The position numbers and the translations under genes were made by a program. Below are positions 34,602 through 44,339 of a stretch of DNA of 64,000 bases, piece after piece. This stretch comes from Alkaliphilus sp. NP8 (GTDB lineage: Bacteria > Bacillota > Clostridia > Peptostreptococcales > Natronincolaceae). Numbering within the stretch: the first letter of the stretch is position 1; every line of letters begins with the position of its first letter. The notes below the pieces were generated by a model. The model saw only the letters and a program-made list of their open reading frames with translations. It searched no databases and had not been told where the DNA came from. The stretch is from assembly GCA_015978205.1 (NCBI GenBank), contig JADWMM010000027.1, positions 62,001-126,000 of the forward strand, in the 5' to 3' direction.

Positions 34602-37600
34602 GATTAGATTAACAGGGTGCAAATATGATGGCCTAAGAAAAGAGCATGAAAATTCTATTTTTGATTTAACAAAGGAAGATAAAGCTGATCATACACTTTT
34701 TACATTATTTAATGGTGGAGGAAAAGGTGTAATGATGCAGCTTATTTTTCAGCTTTTATTACCTGGTACAAAGTGGGGAAAAAGTAATGGAAATAAAGTT
34801 ATAGGTATGTTTTATGATCAAAGAAATAATTTGCAATCTTTCACATTCCATGTTGTTTTAGAATGGGTATTAGATACGGTGCCGGAAAAGAGATTGATTA
34901 ATGGAATTGCTGTAAAATCAATGTTAAAAAATACTGGAGCAGAAGAAGAGGGAAAAGCAGGTCTGTCCTATTTCTTATATACACATGAACATGAAAATAA
35001 TGGTTATTATACAGTAGAAAATCTACCATTATACGATAAGGAAGCAAAAGAGACAATAGATATAGATATATTGGAAGATTTTATAGATGACAATAAAAGA
35101 GATTTTATAAAATATAGTCAATCTAATGTTAGAAAAAAAGATGGCTCATATTATAGTTATTTAGAAAGCAGAGGAATATACAGAAGTGAATGGACTAATT
35201 TAAAAAGTATTAATAAATCTGAAGGTGGAGCAGGAGATTACTTTATTGGTGCCAATGATAATAAGTCTATTTTCGATAAGATTATTTTACCAGCCATAAG
35301 TGAAAATATTAGAAGTTATACTTGTGAAAATGAGAATAGTCTTATAGAAATGTTTAAAAGTAACCTTTCTATTACAAAGGATTTACCAATATTAATGAAA
35401 CGTGAAAATGATTATAAAGATTTATTAGTAGAGATGAAACCTTTAATTGAAAACGCTGATAGTGGATCAAGATTTATAGATAGAAAAGATAGATTAATAA
35501 GTGAAGGTAATGATATATACTTTATTTTAAAAGAAGAAGAAAGTCTAGTTGTTCAAACAATAGAAAAATGGAGTAATGAACTAAGAAAGGCAGAGGAAGA
35601 AAAAAAAGACCTAGCTTTTCAGAAAGATAATCTAAAGTATAATGAACAAAAGAGAAAGTTGAAAACGAAAGAAAATAAAGTAGAAGAATTTAAAAATATA
35701 TTTAATGAAAAATCAAGTAAAATAAATAAAAAGAAAGCAGAACTGCAATTATATGAAATAAATAAACTATTATATACTAAAAAAGAAGTAGAAGTAAAAA
35801 TTAATAATACATTAATAGAGAAAGAAAGATTAATAGAAGCATTAGATATTAATGATATAAAAGAAAAAGCTAAAGTATTAGATTATAAAATAAAACAGGA
35901 ATGGAATAAAACAAAAAAACATTGGAGACATAATGAAAATCAACACAAAGGATATATGAAATATACTAATAGACTTACAGAAGAATATAAAGGTAAAAAT
36001 AAAAAATATGAAGCTAAAACAAAAGAATTAGATAAGGAAGTCAATGTATTTAAAGTTAAAGAAGAAAATTTAGAGAAATACAGAAAAAATTTAGAACTTA
36101 AGTATGATCCTTTAAGCTTAGCATTTCCTGAAAGAATTTATGAAGATTCAATAAAAGAAGAAAAGGAAATAGAGGGAAAAATTAATGTTTTAATTCAACA
36201 AATAAACAAATATAAAGAAAAAATAAATACATTAAATCTAGAAATAAGTAAGTTACAGTATGAGCTAGATAATAAAATAAAAGAAATAAACTTATTAGAG
36301 GAAAAGATAAAAACACAAGAGGAATATGAGTTGAATACAGTAAGAAATATTTCAAAGCAATTATTAGAGAATTATGATGGAAGTTTATTAACTCATAATT
36401 GGTTTAAACAGAAATTAGAAGAATTAGAAGTGTTAAAATCAGATAAAAAACAAAAGTTAGAAGAAATACAACGAAAAATATGGGAGAAGAATATAGATAA
36501 GGCTATAAATAAGGAAGATTATTTTATTCCTAATAAAGATATTCTTTTTATTAAAGCAGAAATTGAAAAATTAGGTATTCATGTAGAAACTGGAAATGAA
36601 TATTTGAAAAAATTAGATGATGAAACAAAGTTTTCTATAGTAAAAAATTATCCAGGTTTTATTTATTCAGTTGTAATAGGAAATGAAAAAGAATGGCAAC
36701 TTATAGACAAAAATATAGATAATAGCTTGTTTTATCATAATATGGTTCCTGTATACATTCGTTCAAAAATGAAAGAAACTAACAATAATCAGCTAAAAAC
36801 AGTATATGGTAAAGCCTATGAATTAATATATGAAAATAAATATTTTTTATGGAAAAAAGAGATGACAAAAAAAATTAATGATTTAATTGAAACAGAAAAT
36901 AAGATTAAAGCAGATTTAAAAGATATTGAAGATATGAAGCAGGATTTAAATATAATTATAAAAACTGATACAGCGTGGACTTTAAATGAAAAACTTAAAA
37001 ATATGGAAAAAGAAGAGTTACTGCTTTTAGAAAATATTAATATTGCAAAAGAAGAGAAAGTAAGCTTAGAAAATAAGTTAATTAAGTCTGAACATAATTC
37101 AGAAGAAGAAGAAAAGAAACTTAAGGAAATAAAAAATTCTACTAAAGACTTAAAAGTATATATAGAAAAAATAAAAGAAATTAATGAAGAAAAAATATAT
37201 ATAGAAAAAATTAAGAAAGATTTAAAAGAACTTGAAGAAAAGATATTAAACATTGAGGAAAAAACAGAAGAAATAGAAAAAAGTCAGAATATGAGTAAAG
37301 ACAATTATAATAAATGGAAACTAGAGACAAAGAATACTATAGCAGATATTAAAGAAATATTTAATGAAGTAAATTATCCATATGGAGCTGATGAAGATTA
37401 TTTAAATGAAAAAATACCAGAGCTATCTATTAACACTGGCGAGTTAATGCTTTTAGTAAAAGAGAGAAAAGTATTAGACAAGGATATGATTTCTAAAAAT
37501 AATAATATTGCTTCATTAGATAAGGATATAAAATACCTTAGAAAAGATTTAGAAAGACACATTAAGGATTTAAATGAAATAGATGAAAATTGGGGGAAGT

Positions 37601-39042
37601 ATCCTTATTTACAAATAGCATTAAGTGAAATAGAAATAAATATAACAAAGTTTACTAAAGTTATTGAAGATCTTACAGCTGAAAAAGAAAATGTAAAATC
37701 TCAAAGTGATACTATTATTGGAAGTATTTCAACTATGAAGGAATCTTTAGAAGAAAAAGAAAAACAAATAGTAAAAGATCATAAAAAACCACCTATAATA
37801 TTAGAAATTGAAAATATAAATAGTAAATTAAATGACGTGGAAAGAAATCTTCAATCTAATAAAAAATATTTATATTTATGTAAAGAAGAATTAGAAAAAA
37901 ATCAAAGCTATAGAGGCAATTTAGATATTAACTTAACAAAAATTGAAACAGGATATCCTTTAAACCCTACAAAAGGAAAAATGGATAAGATTTTAAAGGA
38001 AAAAATTCAAGACACTTCAGATATAGTAGTAGAAAAATGGTTAAGAGATTGTAGAAAAATTGAAGATCAAATAGAAAAGACTATAAAAGAAGGTGAAAGG
38101 TTTAGAAGTAATTTTATTAAGGAAATCAACTTAAAACTAGAGGAAGACAAGTTGAAAAATAAAATTATAACAACAGTAAAAGAAGCTAACTTAGCTAATT
38201 TTAAAAGTAATCTTAGTTCTTTTAAAAGTATGGAAAATCATTTTCAGCATGAGCTAATACGGTTATCTAAAGATAAACGCAAAGCAGAAGATGCAATGAA
38301 AAAATGGACTAATAGAGCATCTATTCATATTATTAGAATGGTAGAAGCTTTAAAGAGCATGGTATCTAGTATGAATTATACTAATGAACAAGGATATGCT
38401 TTCCCTTTAGTTAAATTAAAAGGTACAGAAAGACTACCTAAAGAAGAAAATGAAATAACTTATTTGCTAGAAGAATATTTTGTACAAGCCATAGCTAAAA
38501 TTCTAGAAGAAAATGAAGAAATCTCTAATTTAGAAGATAAAGTTTTTAAAGATTTAATGGGAGATGTAGTTCTTTTTTCTAAAGCTTTACAAGGTCGATA
38601 TCCTACATTAATGGTTTATAAAATGTCTGAAAAAAATGAATTTAGATATGCACGGGCTAGAGATGAATACTACACTACATGGGAAGCAATAAATAAAGGA
38701 GAAGGGGATTTGCCTGAAGGATCTGGAGGACAAACTCTTTCAGTAAATACTTTTGTAATTATGATGATTATGAGCTTTAAAAAGAAGCATATTGGAAATG
38801 AAAACCCTTCTACAGTATTAATATTGGATAATCCCTTTGGAAAGGCTTCGGCGAAACATGTATTAGACCCTATATTTGAAATAGCAAATAAGTTAAACTT
38901 TCAATTAATTTGTTTTGCAGCTCCCGAAATTATTAAAGTAGAAATAAGCGAAAGATTTCCAGTATTTTGGGAATTAAAGCTTAAAGATGGAAAAGTTATA
39001 CATGGTGGAAGAATCATAAAGAAAGAATTATCTCCAGACTAA
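34585..39042 (+). CDS. jetC: Wadjet subunit JetC, SMC/MukB-like ATPase with variant motifs
   Basis: 1485 residues from ATG 34585 (AAGGAGAAGG in front; the track's ATG 34567 overlaps the site). N-terminal ATPase half with P-loop FNGGGKGVM (residues 42-50), two long coiled-coil arms (about 300-640 and 790-1290) around a hinge-like block, then signature GSGGQTLSVNTF (about 1379) and Walker B STVLILDNPFGKAS (about 1409-1422). Two oddities: Walker A has GKG instead of GKS/T, and Walker B has Asn where Glu is usual. Both may be normal for this JetC subgroup. The motor should pump plasmid DNA for JetD to cut. Confidence 0.9.
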   Translation: MPKLSKIRLTGCKYDGLRKEHENSIFDLTKEDKADHTLFTLFNGGGKGVMMQLIFQLLLPGTKWGKSNGNKVIGMFYDQRNNLQSFTFHVVLEWVLDTVPEKRLINGIAVKSMLKNTGAEEEGKAGLSYFLYTHEHENNGYYTVENLPLYDKEAKETIDIDILEDFIDDNKRDFIKYSQSNVRKKDGSYYSYLESRGIYRSEWTNLKSINKSEGGAGDYFIGANDNKSIFDKIILPAISENIRSYTCENENSLIEMFKSNLSITKDLPILMKRENDYKDLLVEMKPLIENADSGSRFIDRKDRLISEGNDIYFILKEEESLVVQTIEKWSNELRKAEEEKKDLAFQKDNLKYNEQKRKLKTKENKVEEFKNIFNEKSSKINKKKAELQLYEINKLLYTKKEVEVKINNTLIEKERLIEALDINDIKEKAKVLDYKIKQEWNKTKKHWRHNENQHKGYMKYTNRLTEEYKGKNKKYEAKTKELDKEVNVFKVKEENLEKYRKNLELKYDPLSLAFPERIYEDSIKEEKEIEGKINVLIQQINKYKEKINTLNLEISKLQYELDNKIKEINLLEEKIKTQEEYELNTVRNISKQLLENYDGSLLTHNWFKQKLEELEVLKSDKKQKLEEIQRKIWEKNIDKAINKEDYFIPNKDILFIKAEIEKLGIHVETGNEYLKKLDDETKFSIVKNYPGFIYSVVIGNEKEWQLIDKNIDNSLFYHNMVPVYIRSKMKETNNNQLKTVYGKAYELIYENKYFLWKKEMTKKINDLIETENKIKADLKDIEDMKQDLNIIIKTDTAWTLNEKLKNMEKEELLLLENINIAKEEKVSLENKLIKSEHNSEEEEKKLKEIKNSTKDLKVYIEKIKEINEEKIYIEKIKKDLKELEEKILNIEEKTEEIEKSQNMSKDNYNKWKLETKNTIADIKEIFNEVNYPYGADEDYLNEKIPELSINTGELMLLVKERKVLDKDMISKNNNIASLDKDIKYLRKDLERHIKDLNEIDENWGKYPYLQIALSEIEINITKFTKVIEDLTAEKENVKSQSDTIIGSISTMKESLEEKEKQIVKDHKKPPIILEIENINSKLNDVERNLQSNKKYLYLCKEELEKNQSYRGNLDINLTKIETGYPLNPTKGKMDKILKEKIQDTSDIVVEKWLRDCRKIEDQIEKTIKEGERFRSNFIKEINLKLEEDKLKNKIITTVKEANLANFKSNLSSFKSMENHFQHELIRLSKDKRKAEDAMKKWTNRASIHIIRMVEALKSMVSSMNYTNEQGYAFPLVKLKGTERLPKEENEITYLLEEYFVQAIAKILEENEEISNLEDKVFKDLMGDVVLFSKALQGRYPTLMVYKMSEKNEFRYARARDEYYTTWEAINKGEGDLPEGSGGQTLSVNTFVIMMIMSFKKKHIGNENPSTVLILDNPFGKASAKHVLDPIFEIANKLNFQLICFAAPEIIKVEISERFPVFWELKLKDGKVIHGGRIIKKELSPD

Positions 39043-39149
39043 AAATAAAGAACACATTTAGTAACAAATATCACATTCTAATAAATATGTATGTGCTAAT
39101 ATATAATTAATAAAAGTTTTAGTGCAGAGTGAAGGGAGATATTTAAACA

Positions 39150-40385
39150 ATGGACAACAAATATTTTAATATAAAAGATACGTTATATAATATTACTGAA
39201 AAATATCCAGAAGCTATTGAATTATTAGTTTCTGTAGGTTTTGATAAAATAAAAGATGATAATATGAGAAAAGCTTTTGGTAAAACTATTTCATTAGAAA
39301 ATGCCTTAAAGCTGAAAAAAGTTAATTTAGATACTTTTGTATCTCAATTAATAGAAAGAATTGAAAATAACGAAGATAAGTTAAATAAATCTTCTAAAGA
39401 GAAAGGTAATACTAAAAAGTATTCTGTAGAAATGACTGGTGTATTGCCTTGTCCTGTTAGAGTTCCACTAACAGAAACCTTTGAAAGGTGGTTAGAAGAT
39501 AAAGATTTTAATTTTGAATTAAACTATGAACTAAAAGCTGCATCAAGTGGTGTTGAATGGATAGAGGAAATTTTAAAAGAACAAACTGAAGAAGAATTGC
39601 CAGATATATTTATTTCAGCTGGATTCGATTTATTCTTCGATAAAAAGCTGTTTGGTAAATATAAGGAAAAAAATCTTTTTGAAGATATAACAGATTTGAA
39701 AGAGTATAATAGGGACTTTAATAATGACTATATAAAATTAAAAGATCCAAATAATCAATATTCTGTAATAGGTGTTGTACCTGCTGTTTTTATGATAAAT
39801 GAAGAAGAACTAAATGGCAGAAAAATGCCAACTAGTTGGGAAGATTTATTAAAGCCTGAGTTTGAAAATAGTGTGAGCTTACCAATAGGAGATTTTGATT
39901 TATTTAATGCAATTTTATTAAATATATACAAGTTGTATGGAGAAGAAGGAATAGAAAAATTAGGTAAGACACTGCAAAGTGGTATGCATCCATCTGAAAT
40001 GGTAAAATCTCATATTAGAAGCTCGGGTAAACCAGCAGTTACAATAATGCCATACTTCTTTACAAAGATGGCTAGGCCAGGGGGGCCTATGACTCCTATA
40101 TGGCCTAAAGATGGAGCAGTTTTAAGTCCTATATTTATGTTAAGCAAAAAAGATAAAAAAGAAATACTAAAACCAATTATAGACTTTTTTGCTTCCAAAG
40201 AAGTAGGAGAAATTTTATCTCATAATGGAAGATTCCCAAGTACTAACCCAAATGTTGATAACAGGATTCCAGAAGAAAATAAATATATGTGGGTTGGTTG
40301 GGATTTTATTGAAAACAATGATATTTCAGCATTAATAAAAAAATGTGAAGATATATTCGATAAAGCCGTGAAAGGAGAGAAATAG
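39150..40385 (+). CDS. DUF1858 protein with ABC binding-protein fold, cytosolic
   Basis: 411 residues. The first 70 are a DUF1858/ScdA_N-like helical domain (YNITEKYPEAIELLVSVGFD), followed from about 90 by a type-2 solute-binding fold like Fe3+ binding proteins (YSVIGVVPAVFMINEEEL, MPTSWEDLLKPEF). There is no signal peptide or lipobox, so it should stay in the cytoplasm, unlike true transport receptors. The GTPase gene begins 2 nt later. Probable role: bind and hand over a metal-cofactor or ligand within the three-gene module; inference from domain makeup. Confidence 0.75.
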   Translation: MDNKYFNIKDTLYNITEKYPEAIELLVSVGFDKIKDDNMRKAFGKTISLENALKLKKVNLDTFVSQLIERIENNEDKLNKSSKEKGNTKKYSVEMTGVLPCPVRVPLTETFERWLEDKDFNFELNYELKAASSGVEWIEEILKEQTEEELPDIFISAGFDLFFDKKLFGKYKEKNLFEDITDLKEYNRDFNNDYIKLKDPNNQYSVIGVVPAVFMINEEELNGRKMPTSWEDLLKPEFENSVSLPIGDFDLFNAILLNIYKLYGEEGIEKLGKTLQSGMHPSEMVKSHIRSSGKPAVTIMPYFFTKMARPGGPMTPIWPKDGAVLSPIFMLSKKDKKEILKPIIDFFASKEVGEILSHNGRFPSTNPNVDNRIPEENKYMWVGWDFIENNDISALIKKCEDIFDKAVKGEK

Positions 40386-40387
40386 AT

Positions 40388-41089
40388 ATGAATTTAGTAA
40401 CAGTATCAGGACCTCCTTCTTCTGGAAAAACTTCTGTAATACTAAAAACTATAGAGGCTATCAAAAGAAGAGGATTATCAGTCGGCGTAGTAAAGTTTGA
40501 TTGTTTATATACAGATGACGATGTACTTTATGCAAAAGCAGGTATACCTGTTAAGAAAGGACTATCAGGCTCATTATGTCCGGACCATTATTTTGCAAGT
40601 AATATTGAAGAAGTTGTGCAATGGGGAAGAAAGAAGAACTTAGATTTATTAATAACTGAAAGTGCTGGTCTTTGTAATAGATGCTCTCCTTATATGAAAG
40701 GAATAAAATCTATATGTGTAATAGATAATTTAAGTGGTATAAACACACCTAAGAAAATAGGTCCTATGCTAAAAACTGCAGATGTTATCGTTATTACAAA
40801 AGGAGATATAGTATCTCAGGCAGAAAGAGAAGTTTTTGCTTCTAAGGTTAATTCAGTAAATCCTCAGGCAAGCATAATCCACGTAAATGGATTAACAGGT
40901 CAAGGAGCATTTGAATTTAGCACACTTTTATACGATGAAGATGAAAATATAGAAACTGTGAATAAACGAGAGTTAAAATTCCCAATGCCATCAGCATTAT
41001 GCTCATATTGTTTAGGTGAAACTAGAATAGGTGAAGAGTATCAGATGGGGAATGTTAGAAAAATGGAATTAGGTGATAAAAATGATTAA
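40388..41089 (+). CDS. Cys-rich GTPase, HypB/UreG/CooC-like
   Basis: 233 residues. P-loop GPPSSGKTS (about 8-16), a G3-like ESAG and the guanine-specificity motif TKGD (about 137), so a SIMIBI-class metallochaperone GTPase. Five Cys in three clusters: LCPDHYF, LCNRC and LCSYC, with CPDH recalling the CPH metal motif of UreG and the Cys/His site of HypB. Such proteins deliver Ni or related metals in GTP-dependent enzyme maturation. Ends 8 bp inside the ABC gene. Target enzyme unknown. Confidence 0.78.
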   Translation: MNLVTVSGPPSSGKTSVILKTIEAIKRRGLSVGVVKFDCLYTDDDVLYAKAGIPVKKGLSGSLCPDHYFASNIEEVVQWGRKKNLDLLITESAGLCNRCSPYMKGIKSICVIDNLSGINTPKKIGPMLKTADVIVITKGDIVSQAEREVFASKVNSVNPQASIIHVNGLTGQGAFEFSTLLYDEDENIETVNKRELKFPMPSALCSYCLGETRIGEEYQMGNVRKMELGDKND

Positions 41090-42095
41090 TATAAAAGAGC
41101 TAGAACACATAAAAATAAAAGAGTTGGAAAATCAATATCCTTTCATACTATCATTTTTTGAAAATAATAAACTAGATGTAGAAGAGTATGAAGAATATAC
41201 GCTAGAAGAATATTTAAGCCATTTTACAGCAGAAGAAATTGATGAATGGGCAATAGATATAGAAAAGATAAAGTCAGATTTAGAATCTTATATTAATCAA
41301 ATGATAGAATTTTTAGGACTAGAAGAAGATACAGTAGATTCTATAACTATAATTGCTGGTAATAATAAATATGGAGATAAAGAGAATTTTGAAGAGCTTA
41401 CTATTAACAAAAGTGAAATTGTAGCTATAGTAGGTCCAACTGGTTCCGGTAAGAGTAGATTATTAGCAGACATAGAGTGGGCTGCAAATAAAGATACACC
41501 TACAGAAAGAACTATTCTTGTTAACGGTGAAACACCAGATAAAAGCCTTAGGTTTTCGACCAGTAATAAATTAGTGGCACAGTTATCTCAAAATATGAAC
41601 TTCGTTATGGACTTAACTGTAAGAGAGTTTTTAGAGCTACATGCAAGAAGTAGAATGGTGGACAATGAAGAAGAAGTTATTGAAAAAATAATTGCAGCAG
41701 CAAATGAATTAGCTGGTGAAAAGTTTAATTTAGATACTCAGGTTACAGGATTAAGTGGTGGCCAGTCTAGAGCTTTAATGATAGCAGATACTGCTATATT
41801 AAGCACTTCTCCTATAGTGCTTATTGACGAAATAGAGAATGCAGGGATAGACAGAAAAAGAGCCTTAAATCTTCTTGTTAGTAAGGAAAAAATTGTTCTA
41901 ATGGCAACACATGATCCTACTTTAACACTAATGGCAGACAAAAGAATAGTAATAAAAAATGGTGGTATTCATAAATTAATAAAAACAGATGCTGAAGAAA
42001 AAGGAATATTAAAAGAGCTAGAAAAAATGGATGATATTATTAGCAATATGAGAGCAAATCTTAGAAAAGGTGAAGTACTAAATAGTCAGGTTTAG
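41082..42095 (+). CDS. ABC ATPase without permease
   Basis: 337 residues. The N-terminal 95 residues are acidic and helical with ENQYPFILSFFENNKLD, which echoes the DUF1858-like start of the first module protein; then a nucleotide-binding domain with Walker A GPTGSGKSR, signature LSGGQSRALMIAD, Walker B IVLIDEIENAGID and H-loop ATHD. No membrane protein is encoded in the module, so this ATPase is likely not a transporter but a soluble motor or switch. ATG 41082 is used (AGGTG at 41071); the track's GTG 41073 overlaps it. Confidence 0.78.
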   Translation: MINIKELEHIKIKELENQYPFILSFFENNKLDVEEYEEYTLEEYLSHFTAEEIDEWAIDIEKIKSDLESYINQMIEFLGLEEDTVDSITIIAGNNKYGDKENFEELTINKSEIVAIVGPTGSGKSRLLADIEWAANKDTPTERTILVNGETPDKSLRFSTSNKLVAQLSQNMNFVMDLTVREFLELHARSRMVDNEEEVIEKIIAAANELAGEKFNLDTQVTGLSGGQSRALMIADTAILSTSPIVLIDEIENAGIDRKRALNLLVSKEKIVLMATHDPTLTLMADKRIVIKNGGIHKLIKTDAEEKGILKELEKMDDIISNMRANLRKGEVLNSQV

Positions 42096-42169
42096 TAAGA
42101 TATATTCATTTGATTTTTATTTATAAATATATACCTTAAAGTAATAAAAATACAGTTTATATATAATAG

Positions 42170-42201
42170 CCCTCTTTTCAAATTGAATTTTGAGAAGAGG
42201 G
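42170..42201 (+). terminator. Hairpin, likely terminator of the metallochaperone-like module
   Basis: CCCTCTTTTCAAA pairs with TTTGAGAAGAGGG (13 bp with one G-T pair). A strong T-run is missing behind it. The rest of the 309-nt gap 42096-42404 is AT-rich with no supportable gene. Confidence 0.6.
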
Positions 42202-42404
42202 TTAAATTATAGAGATGAAAGTTAGCATAAATATAGAGATTTATCAAAAATATTTAATGTATTTTGTTTTTTAAAAGAAGGAATTGGCGAATTATGTTAG
42301 AATATGTTAAATATTAAAAATAATTAATATTTATAATTATACAATTAAAACTTTGGCATAAGGGTAACTATACAAAAACAAAATATGTGAAAGCTGGTGG
42401 ACTA

Positions 42405-44228
42405 ATGGAAAATAAAAATATATCTATTAGAAGTATAATTATAATTTTATTTGTAGTTATTATGTTAACTACAGTAGGCATAGTAGGATATATTGTATTT
42501 TCAAGTTGGATGTTTTTCCGAGATGATACGATAATAGTTTTAATTTTAACTATTTTTAATTTTATATTATCAATAGCAATATACTCAAAGTTTAAAAATA
42601 AATTTTTAAAGCCTATAGATCATTTAATAGAAACTACAGAAAAATTTTCTAAAGGAGACTTAAATCAAAGAGCTAATATAGTAAGAAATGATGAAATAGG
42701 AAGAATAGCTAAAGCTTTTAATAAAATGGCAGATACAATAAGTATGCTTGTTAATGGCCTTGAAGATAAAGTAAAAGAAAGAACTATAGAGCTTGAAAAA
42801 ACAAATAACAAATTAAAGGAAAGTAAAGATCACCTACGACTTATTCTAGACTCTACTGTAGAAGCAATATACGGAATTGATGTAGATGGAAATTGTACAT
42901 TTTGTAATGCTAGTGGTATAAAAATATTAGGGTATAATAATCAAAATGAGTTAATTGGTAGAAGTATGCATAATCAAGTTCACCATAGCTTTAGAGATGG
43001 TAAACCAAGGTCTATGGATGAATGTAAAATTTATAATGTACTAATAACAGGGCAAGGAACTTGTTCAGATGTAGAGGTGTTTTGGAGAAAAGATGGTACA
43101 AATCTTGATGTAGAGTATTGTGCGTATCCTCAATATAAAAATGGAAAGATAGTAGGAGCAGTTATTACATTTACAGATATAACAGAACTAAATAAAAATA
43201 AAGAGCATATAAAGTATTTAACCCGACATGACTCTTTAACAGGTCTTTACAATAGAATGTTTTTTGAAGATGAATTAAAGAAGGTAGATACTAAGGAAAA
43301 CCTTCCTATATCTATTATTTATGGAGATGTGAATGGACTTAAAATGACAAATGACATATTTGGACATGAAATAGGAGATAAGCTTTTAAAAAAATCTGCA
43401 GAAATTATGAAAAAAGTCTGCAGAGAAACTGATATTATTGCTCGCATAGGTGGAGATGAATTTACAATTCTTTTACCGAATACAGAGCAAAGTGATACAG
43501 AAAAAATTATAAAGCGAATAAAATGTGAATTTGCTAATGAAAACATTATAGCAATAAAAGCTAGTATTTCACTTGGTTGTGATACTAAGATAAGTACAGA
43601 GCAGGATATAGAAAGTATAATAAAAAATGCGGAAGGAAAAATGTACAAACAAAAAACATTAAATAGAAAAAAGATTAATTCTAATATTATTCAAACAATT
43701 ATAGAGACACTTCATAATAAAAATCCTGAAGAAAAAAGACATTCAATTAATGTAAGTGAAACATGTAAAAAAATAGGTATGGCAATGAATCTTTCGGATG
43801 CAAAGGTTAGAAAACTAAAAGAAGCAGGATTTCTTCATGATATCGGTAAAATTGTATTACAAGAAAATTTACTTTGTAATAAAGGAAGTATGACTGAAGA
43901 ACAGCAACAAAAACTACAACAACATTCTATAATAGGATATAGAATTTTAAATTTATTTCATGACACTATGGATTTAGCAGAAGTGGTACTTAATCACCAT
44001 GAAAATTGGGATGGATCCGGCTATCCTAAAGGGTTAAAAGGTGAAGAAATTCCTAAACTATCAAGAATTATAAAAATAGCAGAAAGCTATGATACTATGA
44101 TTAATGGAAAGTATAAAGAGGCTATGAGCAAAGAAGAATCTTTGAAAGAGATTAAAAGACAATCAGGAATTATATTCGATCCTCAAATTGTAGATGTTTT
44201 TATTGATTTAATGAAAGAATTTGATTAA
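42405..44228 (+). CDS. HAMP-PAS-GGDEF-HD-GYP c-di-GMP signalling protein
   Basis: 607 residues: two membrane helices (about 8-55) with hardly any outside part, HAMP (about 60-115), PAS (about 130-255), GGDEF (about 265-420, RIGGDEF intact) and HD-GYP (about 440-605: HDIG in FLHDIGKI and HENWDGSGYPKGLKGEEIP intact). Such fusions can both make and break c-di-GMP. Start ATG 42405 with GGTGG before it; the track GTG 42387 is 18 bases too early. Alone in its transcript. Confidence 0.92.
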   Translation: MENKNISIRSIIIILFVVIMLTTVGIVGYIVFSSWMFFRDDTIIVLILTIFNFILSIAIYSKFKNKFLKPIDHLIETTEKFSKGDLNQRANIVRNDEIGRIAKAFNKMADTISMLVNGLEDKVKERTIELEKTNNKLKESKDHLRLILDSTVEAIYGIDVDGNCTFCNASGIKILGYNNQNELIGRSMHNQVHHSFRDGKPRSMDECKIYNVLITGQGTCSDVEVFWRKDGTNLDVEYCAYPQYKNGKIVGAVITFTDITELNKNKEHIKYLTRHDSLTGLYNRMFFEDELKKVDTKENLPISIIYGDVNGLKMTNDIFGHEIGDKLLKKSAEIMKKVCRETDIIARIGGDEFTILLPNTEQSDTEKIIKRIKCEFANENIIAIKASISLGCDTKISTEQDIESIIKNAEGKMYKQKTLNRKKINSNIIQTIIETLHNKNPEEKRHSINVSETCKKIGMAMNLSDAKVRKLKEAGFLHDIGKIVLQENLLCNKGSMTEEQQQKLQQHSIIGYRILNLFHDTMDLAEVVLNHHENWDGSGYPKGLKGEEIPKLSRIIKIAESYDTMINGKYKEAMSKEESLKEIKRQSGIIFDPQIVDVFIDLMKEFD

Positions 44229-44286
44229 TCATTAGTAATAAGCAAATAAGAATACTAATACACAATAAAATGTAATATTCACATAC

Positions 44287-44339
44287 AAAAATGACCAAGA
44301 AATGCGCTAGTGTTAACACCTAATTTTCTTGGTCATTTT
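44287..44339. terminator. Bidirectional terminator between convergent genes
   Basis: AAAATGACCAAGAAA and its exact complement TTTCTTGGTCATTTT form a 15-bp stem with a 22-nt loop, flanked by A and T runs, positioned between the c-di-GMP gene and the minus-strand DedA gene. Confidence 0.9.

Noticed and set aside
36816-37253. 145-residue minus-strand ORF, hydrophobic-looking.
   Set aside because: Shadow of the jetC coiled-coil coding strand; Lys/Glu-rich codons read backwards give Phe/Ser/Leu runs.
39120-40385. DUF1858 protein as a normal extracellular Fe3+ receptor of an ABC importer.
   Set aside because: No signal peptide, no lipobox and no permease gene in the operon.
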